64,000 nucleotides of DNA from Gonapodya sp. JEL0774 (lineage: Eukaryota; Monoblepharomycota; Monoblepharidomycetes; Monoblepharidales; Gonapodyaceae): contig JADIIX010000017.1 in NCBI GenBank assembly GCA_027604505.1, positions 1 to 64,000 on the forward strand, in the 5' to 3' direction. The position numbers were made by a program, and so were the translations under genes. This document shows, piece after piece, positions 1 through 11,033 of the stretch; the first letter of the stretch is position 1, and every line of letters begins with the position of its first letter. The notes below the pieces were generated by a model. It ran no database searches and was not told where the DNA came from. It worked only from the letters and a program-made list of their open reading frames with translations.

Positions 1-252
1 GGTAAGGCATGACGTGGCCTCTCAGCTGGGAAACAGTTCTCATATGAGAAAATCTCGAGGAAGAAATGTAATGAAAGTCTCAACTAAATTGTGTTCATGT
101 CACAGTACCGCAGTTTGAGGTTATGCTGAGAATACCTTCCAAATTGCATTTGCCATTTGGACTGGACAAGTAAAAATTTGTGCAACAAAGGTGAAGAAAC
201 CGACCCACGGAACTTCGCCCGCATCAAATCCGTCGTGAAAACTTTGAATTCG

Positions 253-3200
253 ATGCCGCCGGTGTCGCCGTCAATGGCGTCTGCGCATTCGCCAACCTCT
301 GTCGCGTTGGCCTCGTCCAATTCCCCCTACGCCGTCATCCTCACTCCCCGTCTTGCCCATCGCTTCTTCAAGCTGCTCGCACTCGCCGCACTCGCAATCA
401 CCGCGCTATCGATCCCTTTCAACTCAAATCCTTGGAGAATCATTACTCTCGGTGTGTTCCCGCTTGTTTTCTGCTCGTGTCGCCCCTCCTGATCCCGAAT
501 CAATCACCTTGTCCTTACTCCAAACACCCATATGTACTCGATCGCACCCCCTTCTCCCCCTCCGACTCTCTTCTTTTCTAGATTTGCTCCACATGTTCTC
601 ATGGTCTTTCTTTTCGGACTCGCTCCTCTCTGTAATCGCAATCATCCCGCTCCTCGTCATTCGAAAACCAAGTCCCCATGGTGAAGTCTCAAGTGCTCTT
701 TTTGTATCGGCACGTCCCATCTCTCAGATTACATATAAACATCTCCACTCTCTCAATGTGCAACCCCCGACTTCCTCCTGCACCATTCACTTTGCACACA
801 CTCCACCCCGTCAACAGACCCCACCCCGCCTCCTTCCCTCCCCCTGCCCGCCTTCCTCCTTGCCCCACTCCGCAGTATTTCCTCCATTTCTGCGTTCGTC
901 ATCTCCGCCCTCCTCACGGTTTATCCCCACGTCAGCTTGCTCACCCCAAAGGTCCTTGGAAACGTCTTCTACTATCCAGAAGGGTGAGTCAAGTCCACAA
1001 ACTTAGCACCAGTGCTCATGTGTAGTTTTTGTTGTCCTCGTGCTCGAGGGAGACAACAGTACCATCTGTGCTGCCCACGGACCAAGGGCACTTGGTGAAG
1101 AGTCCGCGCTGAATGGTCAAGGTACCATTGTGCCGCGTGTGGAAAGGGATTGGTGAACCAACTGGCAGCCAGCTCATCTCCTCCGTCCCTCAGATGGACC
1201 CCGGAGCCTCGATGCGCCAGGGTGCACCATGTTCGCGCGGGCAACTAGAACTCGAACCTAACATTCACTCTCGTCATGGTTACATATATCCATTTTCATT
1301 TTGTTTCGACTCTTTACATCTATATGTTGACTTTGCCCCGTCTTGCCTCTTTCGTTCCCATCTCACGCGGCCCTTCCATCGTGCCCCATCATTTCCTTCT
1401 TGATCCCACACCAACCCACTCGAAAGCATCCACCTCCCCGCCCGCCTCGCCTCCTCACATACCTTTCTCCTTGGATTTGCTCTCGTGCTCGGAATGAGTT
1501 TCTGGGTCCGAGACGTGTACAGGACAACAGGCCGGTGGAGGTTTCCAGTCGTGCAGGTGCGTTGGTGGGGTATGACAACGGGTTGGGGAGCGTGCAACGC
1601 CAGTGGCCGGCGTTGGGGTTTCAAAGTGGTGCTTGAGTGTGTGTGTGTATTACGTGCATGAATGCGTGTGTGTGGGGAGGTTGTGTTCTTTGCAGGGAGA
1701 CAACCTTGATCCGGATGAACATGGGTGATGGGGGAGGGTGGATGATGAGTTGAGAAAGCTGTGATAGATTAAATCAGGATTGTGGAATGGGGTGGAGACA
1801 CATGGAGGATGTTTCCGCTCCACAACTCCGTCACGTCGTATTAGGTCTAGCTGGGTCATCGCCCCTTCGGGACGCATCACGAGGTGGACACCCAGTTGCG
1901 TGTGCTTGTCAGGCTATCGCTGTGAACAATACTCTGGCTGGATGAACTGCGCGTCCACTGACTTCTGTTCCTTGACGCGTCTAACCCCACCCCCAATTTC
2001 CTCCGACATCCATCAGCGCCCCCTCCCCGCCCTTCTCCCCTCTCTGTTTCGCCCACTTCCACTCTCCTCCCTCTACTTTTCCCTCTGTGTTCTCTTCCTC
2101 TACATCGTTGCACACCCCTTCTTCGGCGCGTCATGGTATGCCACAGTGTACCACGCAGCGCGGTGGGCGGGAGGATTGGGATTGTGGGGCGTGGAGTGAG
2201 TTGGATAGGCGTTTTGGTGGGGGGGAATGGTGGCGATAGGTTGTCAAACGGATATTAGACGTATCGGGTGCGACAGATGGACTCACTCGTCTTTCCAACA
2301 ACCCTCCGGCTCCCTCGCCTCCCGCCCTGCCTCCTCGTATGTGCACCTTCATAAGCCTCCACCCCACACCTCGGTACCGGTCGCCGTTGAAGTTGGAGCT
2401 GATTTTGCGGGCCGCTATGGCGGCCTGGCGGGCAGTGTTGTGCTGGGAGGTCGCCGACGCCGTGGTGAAGGGGGGCTTGGGGCAGGTGAGTTGGCAGCGG
2501 GGTGTGGGTGGAGGTAGAGAGGAGCCTGTAGGGAGCGAGATTGAAGCAGGGTGGAGGATGGGAGGGCGTTAAAGAGTACCCGCATGGTGCGGGAGAGCAC
2601 TCCAGGGCAGTGGTATCAGCACCCGCAAATCCCCGCAACCACTCACCCCACTTTGCTCCTGTCTTCATCCACAGGCGGTCCACGTCTCCCACCTCAGTGC
2701 AGACCCCACCGGGTGTATCGCGTCTGGAATAGCAATGAGAGGATGGCCGTACTATCAGGTGGATGCACCACGAATGGGTTGGTAGTGGCTCGTTGAAATG
2801 TGAACCCGGGCCCCCGTCCCTTTCCCATCTCATGCTGTAGAGTCTCGCCCTCCTCGAACTCTCCACGCTCGTCACTTCCCCGCGCCGGCGGCTGGCAATT
2901 TACAACGATATCGACAGACAGCCCACTGGTTGGAAAAAACTTTGTGACTCGTTGCTCGTGGTAGTGGAACGGTGGACAGAGAGGGTGGAAAGGGAAGGTG
3001 AGTATGTGGGAGTGAAGTGGTAGTGGTGTTCCGTTGTTGAAGAGGATATTACACCTTGGACGTCACCGCGATGAGATCTAACATTGTTGGTTTTCCATCC
3101 CAAGCGAGTGGGATCACACAACCTACACCCGATCCTACACTAGCTCCCCCTCCTACAGCCCTCACCTCCCCTCTGACGCAACTGGCGGGGAGCTTACCCG

Positions 3201-4343
3201 TCTCCCCTCGCCCGACCTTGGGCTACGCGCCCGCTGCTGGGTATACTCCTATACCCGTGAAAACGGCCCTCACATCAGATATTCTCTCGCCCCGCAAACC
3301 CTCTACCCTCGACACTATCTTATTGGCGTCACAGACGAAGACAAAACCCGATACTGCACCGTCGGCACCTCCAGTGCTTGAAACGCCTGCGTTTGCCCCC
3401 TTTGCCGCAGCCTCGACGGCAGTCTTTTCCGCTCTCCCGGCATCCATCGCCTCCACATCCATGTCCTTGTCGTCCGCCCCCGCAGCAGATACCTATGCGT
3501 CCCCGCGCTCGCCTTCCTCCTTCGCCTTCCCTTTTAACCCTTCCGAAGCACCTCCAACCATACCGGCTCTTCTCCGTCCCGCAAACGACTTATCCTCCAC
3601 CACCACGCCCCTTCGCCGACGACCCATCTCCTCAACAACTACTCCCGCGCCCCCTCCCGCACCGACATCTCCTCTCGCTACCCTCTCCCCGCGAATCGCC
3701 AAACTGGCCGAAACTGCCTCACGGGACCCGGCGGCTGTGGTGGAGGGCATTCCGTGGGGCAGATGGTTGGTGAACGCTGCGAGGAGATGGAGGGCGCGAC
3801 AGGTCGTGGCAGGTGGTCAAGGCGTGGGGTGGGCTGTGGAATGTGAGTTGGCTTCGTATTCTCTTGAGAGCGTTGTCTCTACAACTAACAAGGTCAATCA
3901 ACTCCACTCCCCAGCCCTGTCCCTTTTAGCCTCCCAATCCATCACTGAAGACCCCTGGGGCACAGTCCAACAAGACGTGCCGCGCATCTTGACGGCACTC
4001 GTAAGATGCGGGGATGCGGTGGACGCATATGGAAGAGTTGTAGGGAGTGGGGTGGGGGAGGACGATGGGTTGGAGGTGTTGGGGGTCGAAGGCAAAGAAG
4101 TGGGCGGAGGTGGGTGCCAGCCGTGTTCGAGTTTGACAAACTTTTATTAGATTGTTTTCATCACATGTACCTCCTTGCCCTAACTTTCATTGCGCTGGTG
4201 TACCCTGATACTTGGAATCTTCTCCAGCCGTCAAACTCGCCATCTACTCGATAGTCACAGCCTTCTGGGATCACCTCAGTGTGTTGAAACTGGACGAGCG
4301 GACCCGCATCGCTGTGAAGGCGTATGGAGAGTTCCGAGTGTGA
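253..4343 (+). CDS. NDC1: Nucleoporin NDC1 (transmembrane nuclear-pore ring protein)
   Basis: NDC1 is a multi-pass nuclear-envelope protein that anchors the nuclear pore complex and, in fungi, helps insert the spindle pole body. I read it as a many-exon gene. Exon 1 (253-451) encodes a short Ser/Pro-rich tail and a first membrane helix (FFKLLALAALAITAL). Further hydrophobic exons lie near 582-680, 876-983, 1480-1558 (ending RFPVVQ) and 2040-2200. A cytosolic exon near 2838-2995 contains LALLELSTLVTSPRRR followed by GWKKLCDSLL, matching the LQDLMLLSQYSPSRR / NWTAI block of animal NDC1. The C-terminus is diagnostic: SITEDPWGTVQQDVP and AIYSIVTAFWDHL align with human ITEDRFGVVQTTLP and AIYRITTTFGEHL. 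A long Pro/Ser/Thr-rich linker (about 3070-3700) separates the two halves. Several middle exon boundaries are unresolved. Family identity is firm from the C-terminal block. Confidence 0.85.
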
Positions 4344-4737
4344 CGCAAGAATGCATGAAGGGTACGGTCAGTGGTAGATACCCAGGCGAGAGATTCGCGT
4401 GCATATGGTCGAAGTATGGAAACGGGGAGACTGTCCGCGAAACAATTTTGCTGCAACATTTGTGCATCAAATTTGTACAAGCTAATCAAATACCCAATTC
4501 AATTGATACCAAGCGAGATGATGATGTATCCCCCCCCCCGATGTTCTGTCCACGTCCTGTGCACTCTTTGCCACTGCCTGATCCGAACAAGAATTGTTAC
4601 AGGGACAAATCACTTGTATTGTGGGTGATTTGTACAGATACGCCAAAATTCGATTTATTTACATAGTTGGGTTGCTCAGAAGGAATGCTACCATGAAAGC
4701 AAGCCCCAAATCACCAACTTTGCCGAGCCTCCTCATG
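4344..4737. other. Convergent intergenic region between NDC1 and TAF11
   Basis: This 394 bp gap lies between the stop codons of two convergent genes. It is moderately AT-rich, carries a run of ten C (4530-4539), and shows no open frame with recognisable protein character. It presumably holds both 3' UTRs. Confidence 0.5.
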
Positions 4738-6370
4738 CTACCCAAACAAGTTCTTCGGTTCGTCGCCGGCCATACTCCCTTCCTGCTCTTCTCGATACCG
4801 GCGATATGCTTCGCGGAGGTGGTCGGGTCGTAACTGGCCAGTGTCGGACCAATCTTTCTGGGCTTCTTTGGCTATTGTAGGTGGTGTGATGCGATTATAG
4901 GGTGGGAGGGCAGGGGAGGACGGGTTTTTAGAGAAATGTAAAGAAATGGTAGCGATGAGCTCAACGGAGTGCCAATCAAACAGTTGACCGGGAGTGCCCA
5001 ATTGGTCGGCGAGCGCCGGATCGTGTACTCACCGCGTTCGACAATTTCCCCCGCAAAGACTTTTGCGGCGGACGATATGGCGATGATGACGTTTTTGGTT
5101 GCGGTTTGGCCGGTGATGTTGGAGACGATCTGGTCGGAGAAGCGGTGGCGGGGCAGACAGGTGTCGAGGAGGGCGGGGGTTTCGTTACAGAAAATGTTGG
5201 GGTGGGTCGACTGTTCGCTCACAGGGTGCGCCGCCACCAACCTTCTTGATCACGTTATCGGGTATCTTGGTTCGCCGGTATGTTTCCATGCGCTTCCACT
5301 CTTCCTCGGACATTTGTTTAAAGAGAGCGCTAGGGTTGCGGGATTGTGTGAGTTGGCAGGTAGTGGGAGGAATGGAGAGGGATAGATACGTGAGATTCAA
5401 GGGGGTTGTGGAGGTGGTGTTGCTCTCTTGTGTTGAGTTATTAGAGCGACCTCCATTCATTGTTCGAATTCCGAGTTCGAAACGGGTCACCACCTCATCC
5501 AAAATCTAGTACGGGTGCCCTTGGCTTCACGCGATGAACTTTTGTCAGTGCGGATGCGGATGGGTCGAAACGCGCTTCTCCTGGAATTCACAGATAGCTC
5601 CGACGATCTAGGCCCGCAGCTAGTCTTGAAAGGATGTCCCTCACAACCCCGTCGGGTAGGCTCCATGTCAGATCCCGAACCCCTTCGCCCACCCGGCAAA
5701 ACACCAGGAACACGCACGTTCTGGCACCTGTTTGTTGATCCGAGCTCTTGTAGAGCAGCTTCTGCACGTCCTGGAACGTGGGGTCCAGTACCTCGTCCTC
5801 GTCTTCGTCGAGCGTGTCGGGTGCCGGCGCGGCACCCGGTGCGGGAAGGAAGCCCGGTGGGAGACCACCTTGCTGAGAAGTGGCACCTGATTGGGATGGT
5901 TGGGAGTTGGGGTGCTGGGAGGATGGACCGGCGAAGGTAGAGGTGGTGGATTGTGAGTTTGGGAGGGAAGAGTCGACGGGAGAGTTGGCGCGGGACTTCT
6001 TGCGAGGAATTGAGGGTCCAGATTTTGGTTCCGGTTTAAGCTGGCCGGGGAGGAGAGGTTGGTTGGGGTCTCCCACATCCTTCTTCTTGCGCGGAGCACG
6101 GGGTTTCTTTGCGGGAGGGGTGCCGGGCCCGTCAGCGGTGTCGGGAGCCCGTCGTTTGACCGACTGTTTTGGCGGGCGTTTGACAGTTTCCTGAAGCGGA
6201 AAATTGAGTAGCTGGGGCGGTTGCGCGGGTGCGACGGACGGACCGAAGAGACCTGCGAACGGGTCGAAATTGGGGGGCGGAACGGGCGGCGGAAGTTGGA
6301 CTTGAGGAATTTGCGGCAGAAAAGAAGAAGCGGTGGAAGAGGAAGACGGGGGAAGTCCGAGTGGATTCAT
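4738..6370 (-). CDS. TAF11: TFIID subunit TAF11
   Basis: TAF11 is a histone-fold subunit of general transcription factor TFIID that pairs with TAF13. The first exon (start ATG at 6370) encodes about 230 residues of Pro/Ser/Lys-rich disordered sequence, including a basic KKPRAPRKKK stretch and an acidic DEDEDE stretch. The conserved domain is in later exons: MSEEEWKRMETYRRTKIPD (about 5315-5260) is the start of the TAF11 histone fold (compare LSEEQLNRYEMYRRSAFP in animals). NITGQTATKNVIIAISSAAK followed by VFAGEIVER (about 5125-5035) is the central helix, and GQLRPDHLREAYRRYREE (about 4845-4790) is the final helix (compare LQPKHMREAVRRL). The protein ends in KNLFG. Introns separate each helix. 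The stretch 5700-5480 contains at least one intron whose edges I did not settle. It is convergent with NDC1. Confidence 0.88.
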
Positions 6371-6508
6371 TCTAGGCGCTTTTTGAACTTGGGAGTGGAG
6401 CTGAAGTGCAACACCATGACCCCGCGCTTCCTTCATTTTTAAACCATATCTCCCGAAATAGACAAATACGGTCAAAATCTATTCTTGAGTCCAAGTACAT
6501 CTCCAATA

Positions 6509-7870
6509 TTATTGCTTGTTTGCTACAGTGGCAAGTAATCGCACCAAATCAGTGTTCCCTGTTCGCTCTGCCCGCTGCACTACCAAGTCATTCACCGCGA
6601 TGGAAGCGTTCGCACCCCTCTCAATCAACAACTTCACAATCTCCACCTGCTGTCTCTCAATTGCCCACCGAAGCGGGCGTTCGTGGTTGGTGTGGAGGTC
6701 GGCACCGTGGTCCAGCAACAAGCTGACAACGTCAGAATGACCGTGGACGCATGCTTGATGGAGAGCATCATTTTTCTGGGCATGGACATCTGCTCCTTTG
6801 GTGAGAAGTACCTTCACAACTCCTATGTGTCCTTTCTGGCACGCAGTGCGAAAGGCCAGGTTTCTGTTGGCGTGGATATCGACTCCCCTTTCAGCCAAAA
6901 GCTCTACGATACTGGCACGACCTTCTTCTACGGCCTCATTGAACGTGTTCCTCAATGCATTCGGTGTTTGTAGGTACATTTTGCCAGCATCGGAATCCAG
7001 AAGAGTTCGTGCAGCTTCTGTGTGGCCTTGCTGACACGCAATGTGGAAAGAGTCGAATGCTCCCGACTCAATCAATGCTCCCTTGCTGAGCAAATAAGAG
7101 ATTACATCGACAGCACCTCTTTCGCAAGCGGACATCAGGGCCATGGCAATGGCTCGTGGACTGAAGTGTTGGCTGGTGTCCAGTATCAGCGCAACAAGCT
7201 CCAACTGTCCCCAACTGCTGGCAATAGATAGGACTTCATCACCTATGTGACTCAGATCCGCTCCCCAGTTCAAAAGCGAGCGAACAGCTTCTGTATGTCC
7301 ACCGACCGCCGCTTGGTAAATGGCAGCATCATCGTGGGCATGAACATTGGCTCCAGCGTTCAATAGTAGCTCAACAAGGGTCAAATGTCCGTTCTGTGAT
7401 GCGACCAACAAGGCCTCGTTCAGCACAAGACGGCGTTGGTCCACCCCGGCTCTCAAGAGCATATCAACCCGCTTTTGGTCACCTGCTTCGCACGCCAGGA
7501 CGAAAGTGTAATCTAAATGTCCTTTCATGGCATCGCAAAGCTGAATGAGAATATCTGTAGCTGGGATTCGCTGTTCCCGGCGACTCGCAGCACTACTGCG
7601 AAATTCGCCCAGGAGAGCTCGTGCGGGTTCTCCGAAACGAGCGAGAGCTCGCCTGGCAATGGACGACGGGCGATAGAAAAGCTCGAACAGGTGCGTATTC
7701 AGGGCATCTGTGGGAAGTCCGAGAGGATAATCAGTCCACAGTAGCCCGACCTTCTCCTGAATCTCGGTTGGGAGGGCGAGGAAAGAAAAGCGAGGAGACG
7801 AATCGGATGCGGTGGAAGTGTCCGCACGCGTGGCACGTGGTTTCAATGGATCGCTGTTTACGTCTTGCAT
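6509..7870 (-). CDS. Ankyrin-repeat protein with F-box-like N-terminus
   Basis: A single-exon gene for a protein of about 453 residues. The ATG at 7870 (MQDVNSDP) is the first true ATG; the frame is open further upstream without one. Residues about 28-60 carry FLALPTEIQEKVGLLW, which resembles the first helix of an F-box, although this is only suggestive. From about residue 120 to the C-terminus there are roughly ten ankyrin repeats with typical GH.EVV.LLL..GAD spacing, for example GHTEAVRSLLNWGADL, GHIGVVKVLLTKGADV and GHSDVVSLLLDHGADL. Ankyrin repeats bind protein partners; the target here is unknown. Intronless structure among intron-rich neighbours is unusual but common for fungal ankyrin families. 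It is head to head with the RIB2-like deaminase, with 110 bp between start codons. Confidence 0.85.
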   Translation of the reverse strand: MQDVNSDPLKPRATRADTSTASDSSPRFSFLALPTEIQEKVGLLWTDYPLGLPTDALNTHLFELFYRPSSIARRALARFGEPARALLGEFRSSAASRREQRIPATDILIQLCDAMKGHLDYTFVLACEAGDQKRVDMLLRAGVDQRRLVLNEALLVASQNGHLTLVELLLNAGANVHAHDDAAIYQAAVGGHTEAVRSLLNWGADLSHIGDEVLSIASSWGQLELVALILDTSQHFSPRAIAMALMSACERGAVDVISYLLSKGALIESGAFDSFHIACQQGHTEAARTLLDSDAGKMYLQTPNALRNTFNEAVEEGRASIVELLAERGVDIHANRNLAFRTACQKGHIGVVKVLLTKGADVHAQKNDALHQACVHGHSDVVSLLLDHGADLHTNHERPLRWAIERQQVEIVKLLIERGANASIAVNDLVVQRAERTGNTDLVRLLATVANKQ

Positions 7871-7980
7871 GGTGTGCCCCGAAGACCATTGGGTGTAAAA
7901 TCTGCGGCATGTACAATTTATGCAATTCACTATGAACAGCTGCCGAAACCATCGCACACTTTTATCAACTGCCAAAGAGT
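7871..7980. promoter_or_regulatory. Shared head-to-head promoter gap (ankyrin protein / RIB2-type deaminase)
   Basis: Only 110 bp separate the two divergent start codons, so both promoters must lie here or overlap the neighbouring gene. No clear TATA box was seen. The inference comes from gene arrangement only. Confidence 0.4.
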
Positions 7981-8606
7981 ATGCTCACGACTGCAGACGA
8001 TGGGTCCGCTCCAATCTTAGCTGGTACGCTTTCTTTGTGCCCGTCTTTGTCCAGCTCCCCCTTTCTACCGTCGCCCCAAGTGACTGATCACATTATGGGG
8101 TCCTACCATATCCCCATCTAGACTCAACCTCTGCAGACGCAAAGTTCATGAACATCGCTATCGCAGAAGCCCTCAAATCCATCCCCGTCGAAGCTGCCTA
8201 CTGCGTCGGCGCTGTACTCGTCTCCTCCTCAGGCTCCGTCCTCTCCACCGGGTACTCCCGTGAACTCCCCGGCAACACCCATGCAGAACAGTGTGCCCTC
8301 GCTAAGCTGTCTGACATTTCTCTTGCCAAAGGCGGCACAATGTACTCCACGATGGAACCCTGCAGCGTCCGGTTGTCGGGAAATCCACCTTGCGCACAAA
8401 GCTTGGTCGCCGCCGGGGTCGCTCGAGTCGTCGTCGGCGTTATGGAACCGCCGGATCTGGTTGTGTGCGATGGGGTGCGCATACTGAGTGATGGTGGAAT
8501 AAAGGTGGACAGAATCAATGGGTTCGAGGAGAGGTGTCTCGCCCCAAACGCTCACATCTTGGCAGCTTCAAAGGAGAAGGACCTCAGGCATAGCACACAC
8601 CGATGA
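7981..8606 (+). CDS. RIB2: RIB2-type pyrimidine deaminase (riboflavin pathway), stand-alone domain
   Basis: Two exons, 7981-8023 and 8122-8606, join in frame (43 + 485 nt) to give a 175-residue protein. The fold is the zinc-dependent cytidine-deaminase type: HAEQCAL supplies the first zinc ligand and catalytic Glu, and MEPCSVRLSGNPPCA supplies the two Cys ligands. STGYSRELPGNTHAE, RLSGNPPCA and a late GFEE fit the C-terminal deaminase domain of yeast Rib2, which deaminates the diamino-ribosylamino-pyrimidinone phosphate intermediate of riboflavin synthesis. Yeast Rib2 also has an N-terminal pseudouridine synthase domain; this gene has only about 22 residues before the deaminase, so it encodes the deaminase alone. 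Another CDA-superfamily enzyme is possible, but the PGNTHAE / RLSGN pattern favours RIB2. Confidence 0.78.
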
Positions 8607-9134
8607 ACGCCGTATACAGTGTGTGAGCTGTTGAAGGTGTGGAGCTAAACGGAGCACAACGTGATTCCGATGGACATCGGGCCAACAAAGCAGTTATGGA
8701 GCTCTCCACGTTTTGTGGAATTTGACTGGTTCAGGTGGACCCAAGTGCGACATTATTCTATGTTGTGGATAGCACTCATACTGCAGCGGAGCTCCAATAT
8801 TAAAGAAGACGAGGATGGGATCGGTTAGATCCTTCACAGGTTATAGTTTCTTTGTAAGGTCTTAATGCGTCACAGTAATTCATCGCGCGCTGTCACAACA
8901 ACCTTGCAGCAATAGTCTCCACAAACGTTGGAGGCTCGATGTTTCTACCCCGGGTCCTCACTCGAGTGGTTAGCAAGGGGGTGCAACCAAGAACACCATT
9001 ATGTATGTAATTTGTAAGGATCATATTCGATATCACTTATCACACGTCTGCTGCCTTCTTCCCTAAATCTTTTCTATCCCTTCACGAATTGACTGCAGTG
9101 TTGTCCTTACTTTAGCTGTGGGGTGTCCAAAACT
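8607..9134. other. Intergenic region upstream of COQ2
   Basis: This stretch of 528 bp has no supported gene. It is AT-richer than the flanking exons and has no repeat or RNA gene I can recognise. It probably holds the 3' UTR of the deaminase gene and the COQ2 promoter. Confidence 0.5.
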
Positions 9135-10888
9135 ATGAATTTCATTACCTTCTTCATGGGCCCGTCTTCTCGTCAGCCGCTCCCCACTCCAACCATGATA
9201 TCTCGCGGACTCCCCGTACGTCCGCCGAATCACATCAGAAATTGCATGGGCACGTGTCTGGCTTCCCAGCGGATCATCCACATCTCCCGCCTGTCCTGCT
9301 CCCCTCTGCGCTGTCACACTCTTATCTGCACCCCATGTCCACGTCATCACTCCACCCCTTCGCATCCCGCCTCCGTCGCGTTTTCTTCATCACTCTCAAC
9401 TCAATCCCCTCCCGCCCCATCACCTCGCCCCACGATCTCCTCCCTCATCGTATCTCACGCTCCCCCTTCTACGGTCCCTTACCTCCACCTCATCCGCTTC
9501 GACAAACCCATCGGCACAGCACTCCTCCTCCTGCCCTGCACCTGGTCCATCGGCATGGCGACCTACGCCGCCGCCGGCTCGGTCACACTCGGCAGCGCGA
9601 TCGGCACGTCGGCCCTCTTCGCCGTAGGGGCTTTGGTCATGAGGGGCGCGGGGTGCACTGTAAACGATATGTGGGATGTAAAGTTCGATAGGATGGTGAG
9701 CTGTGTATACGGTGGGCGTACGGCTATTTCGCGTAGGGAGTTACAGGAGTTGCAACTCACTGGGACGTGCCGACTTGGAACATAACGGAGCTGTATTGCT
9801 ACAGAGAGCTATGCGGAGGATGATGGAGTACCGCTTGCGAGCTTGTCGTGCACTGTGTGCATCCCCTGCAACTCATCTCACCACTCCTTGCCGACACTTC
9901 ACAGGTAGAACGAACACGGACCCGCCCACTCGCATCAGGGGCCATCACCTACCCACAAGCGTGGGCATTTCTCGCAGCGCAACTTACGGTTGGCTTAGGT
10001 GTGCTGCTGCAACTAAACTGGTACAGGTGTGTAGTGACACGGAACCAAGCGGTCTGAAATAATATATTCCGTTTTCATGGTTTTGGGAGATGTGGGCTTG
10101 CGAAACGATCACAAACAACAGACACAATGCGTTTCACTTATAGCTGCGACGCTCTTGCCAAATTTGATTCTCACCTTAATCACATCACCATCACGCAAAC
10201 CAACCTTCCTACCACCCACTCTTCAGCATCGTTCTGGGCGCCTCCTCGCTCACACTCGTTGCAACCTACCCGCTCATGAAGCGCGTCACCTACTGGCCAC
10301 AAGCTGTCCTCGGACTCACCTTCAACTGGGGCGCTTTGCTGGGGTGGTCCGCGGTGGTCGGTCAGGTGGACTGGAGCGTATGCTTACCACTGTATTTCGG
10401 CGGCGTGTGTTGGACATTGGTGTATGACACCATTTACGCATTGCAGGTAGGTAGACTCAAAGCGTAGGAGGTTATAACTGAGGAAGGAGTGCGCCTATAT
10501 CTGCCCTACACCTGCCATTCAGGACAAGAAGGACGACATCCTCGCCGGCGTCAAATCCACCGCCCTCCGCTTCGGAACCTACTCCAACACTCTTCGCTGG
10601 CTGTCTTTCTTTGGCGTCTCCGCCATCTCCCTCTTTGCCCTCGCGGGCATACAGAATGGGCAAGGTTGGCCTTACTTTGCTGGTGTCGCTGCGGCTGGTG
10701 CTCACGTTGCCTGGCAGCTGCGGACACTGAGATGGGATAATGTCGGAGATGCGCTGGCGAAGTTTAAGAGCAATAAGTGGCTCGGAGTAGTCGTTTTGGG
10801 TGGGATTGTGGGGGACATTGGACTCCAGCAGTGGCAAGGGAAGCGAAACAAGGTACCTGTTGATCCACACCAATCTATGTCGGTATAG
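9135..10888 (+). CDS. COQ2: 4-hydroxybenzoate polyprenyltransferase COQ2 (ubiquinone synthesis, mitochondrial)
   Basis: COQ2 attaches the polyprenyl tail to 4-hydroxybenzoate in the mitochondrial inner membrane. Four exons can be joined in frame: 9135-9695, 9905-10026, 10227-10446 and 10523-10888. The UbiA signature is intact. [20 protein letters not shown] leads into the first Mg-prenyl diphosphate motif [22 protein letters not shown] follows directly after the first intron; DTIYALQDKKDD forms the second Asp-rich motif, with an intron falling between ALQ and DKKDD. About seven to nine hydrophobic helices are visible. The N-terminus is rich in Arg, Ser and His, as expected for mitochondrial import. 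Several in-frame ATGs exist (9135, 9156, 9198, 9246); I list the first, but 9198 or 9246 would give a more typical presequence. It is convergent with the next gene. Confidence 0.93.
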
Positions 10889-11033
10889 GAGTAGCTTCAT
10901 GTATATATTGAAAGTGATCATTCAAAAAGTGCACGTCTATGATGTCCAGGCGACCGATGTGTTGCATGTATTATCACCCTCGTCAGACAAACGATACCCT
11001 CCCCATTTACATTGTCCTCTCCTTCTTTCTTCT

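Noticed and set aside
84-320. Minus-strand open frame opposite the first NDC1 exon
   Set aside because: It is antisense to a coding exon with matching NDC1 membrane helix and has no family features.
353-1006. Long + strand open frame of about 217 codons at the left edge
   Set aside because: Only the part around 582-680 makes sense as an NDC1 exon; the rest is Pro/Ser low-complexity read through C-rich introns.
1636-1680. TG-rich microsatellite-like stretch
   Set aside because: Short, imperfect, within an NDC1 intron; no evidence of function.
2255-2875. 206-codon minus-strand open frame
   Set aside because: Lies opposite NDC1 exons and has random-like composition (Arg, Ser, Pro, His), as expected for antisense of GC-rich coding DNA.
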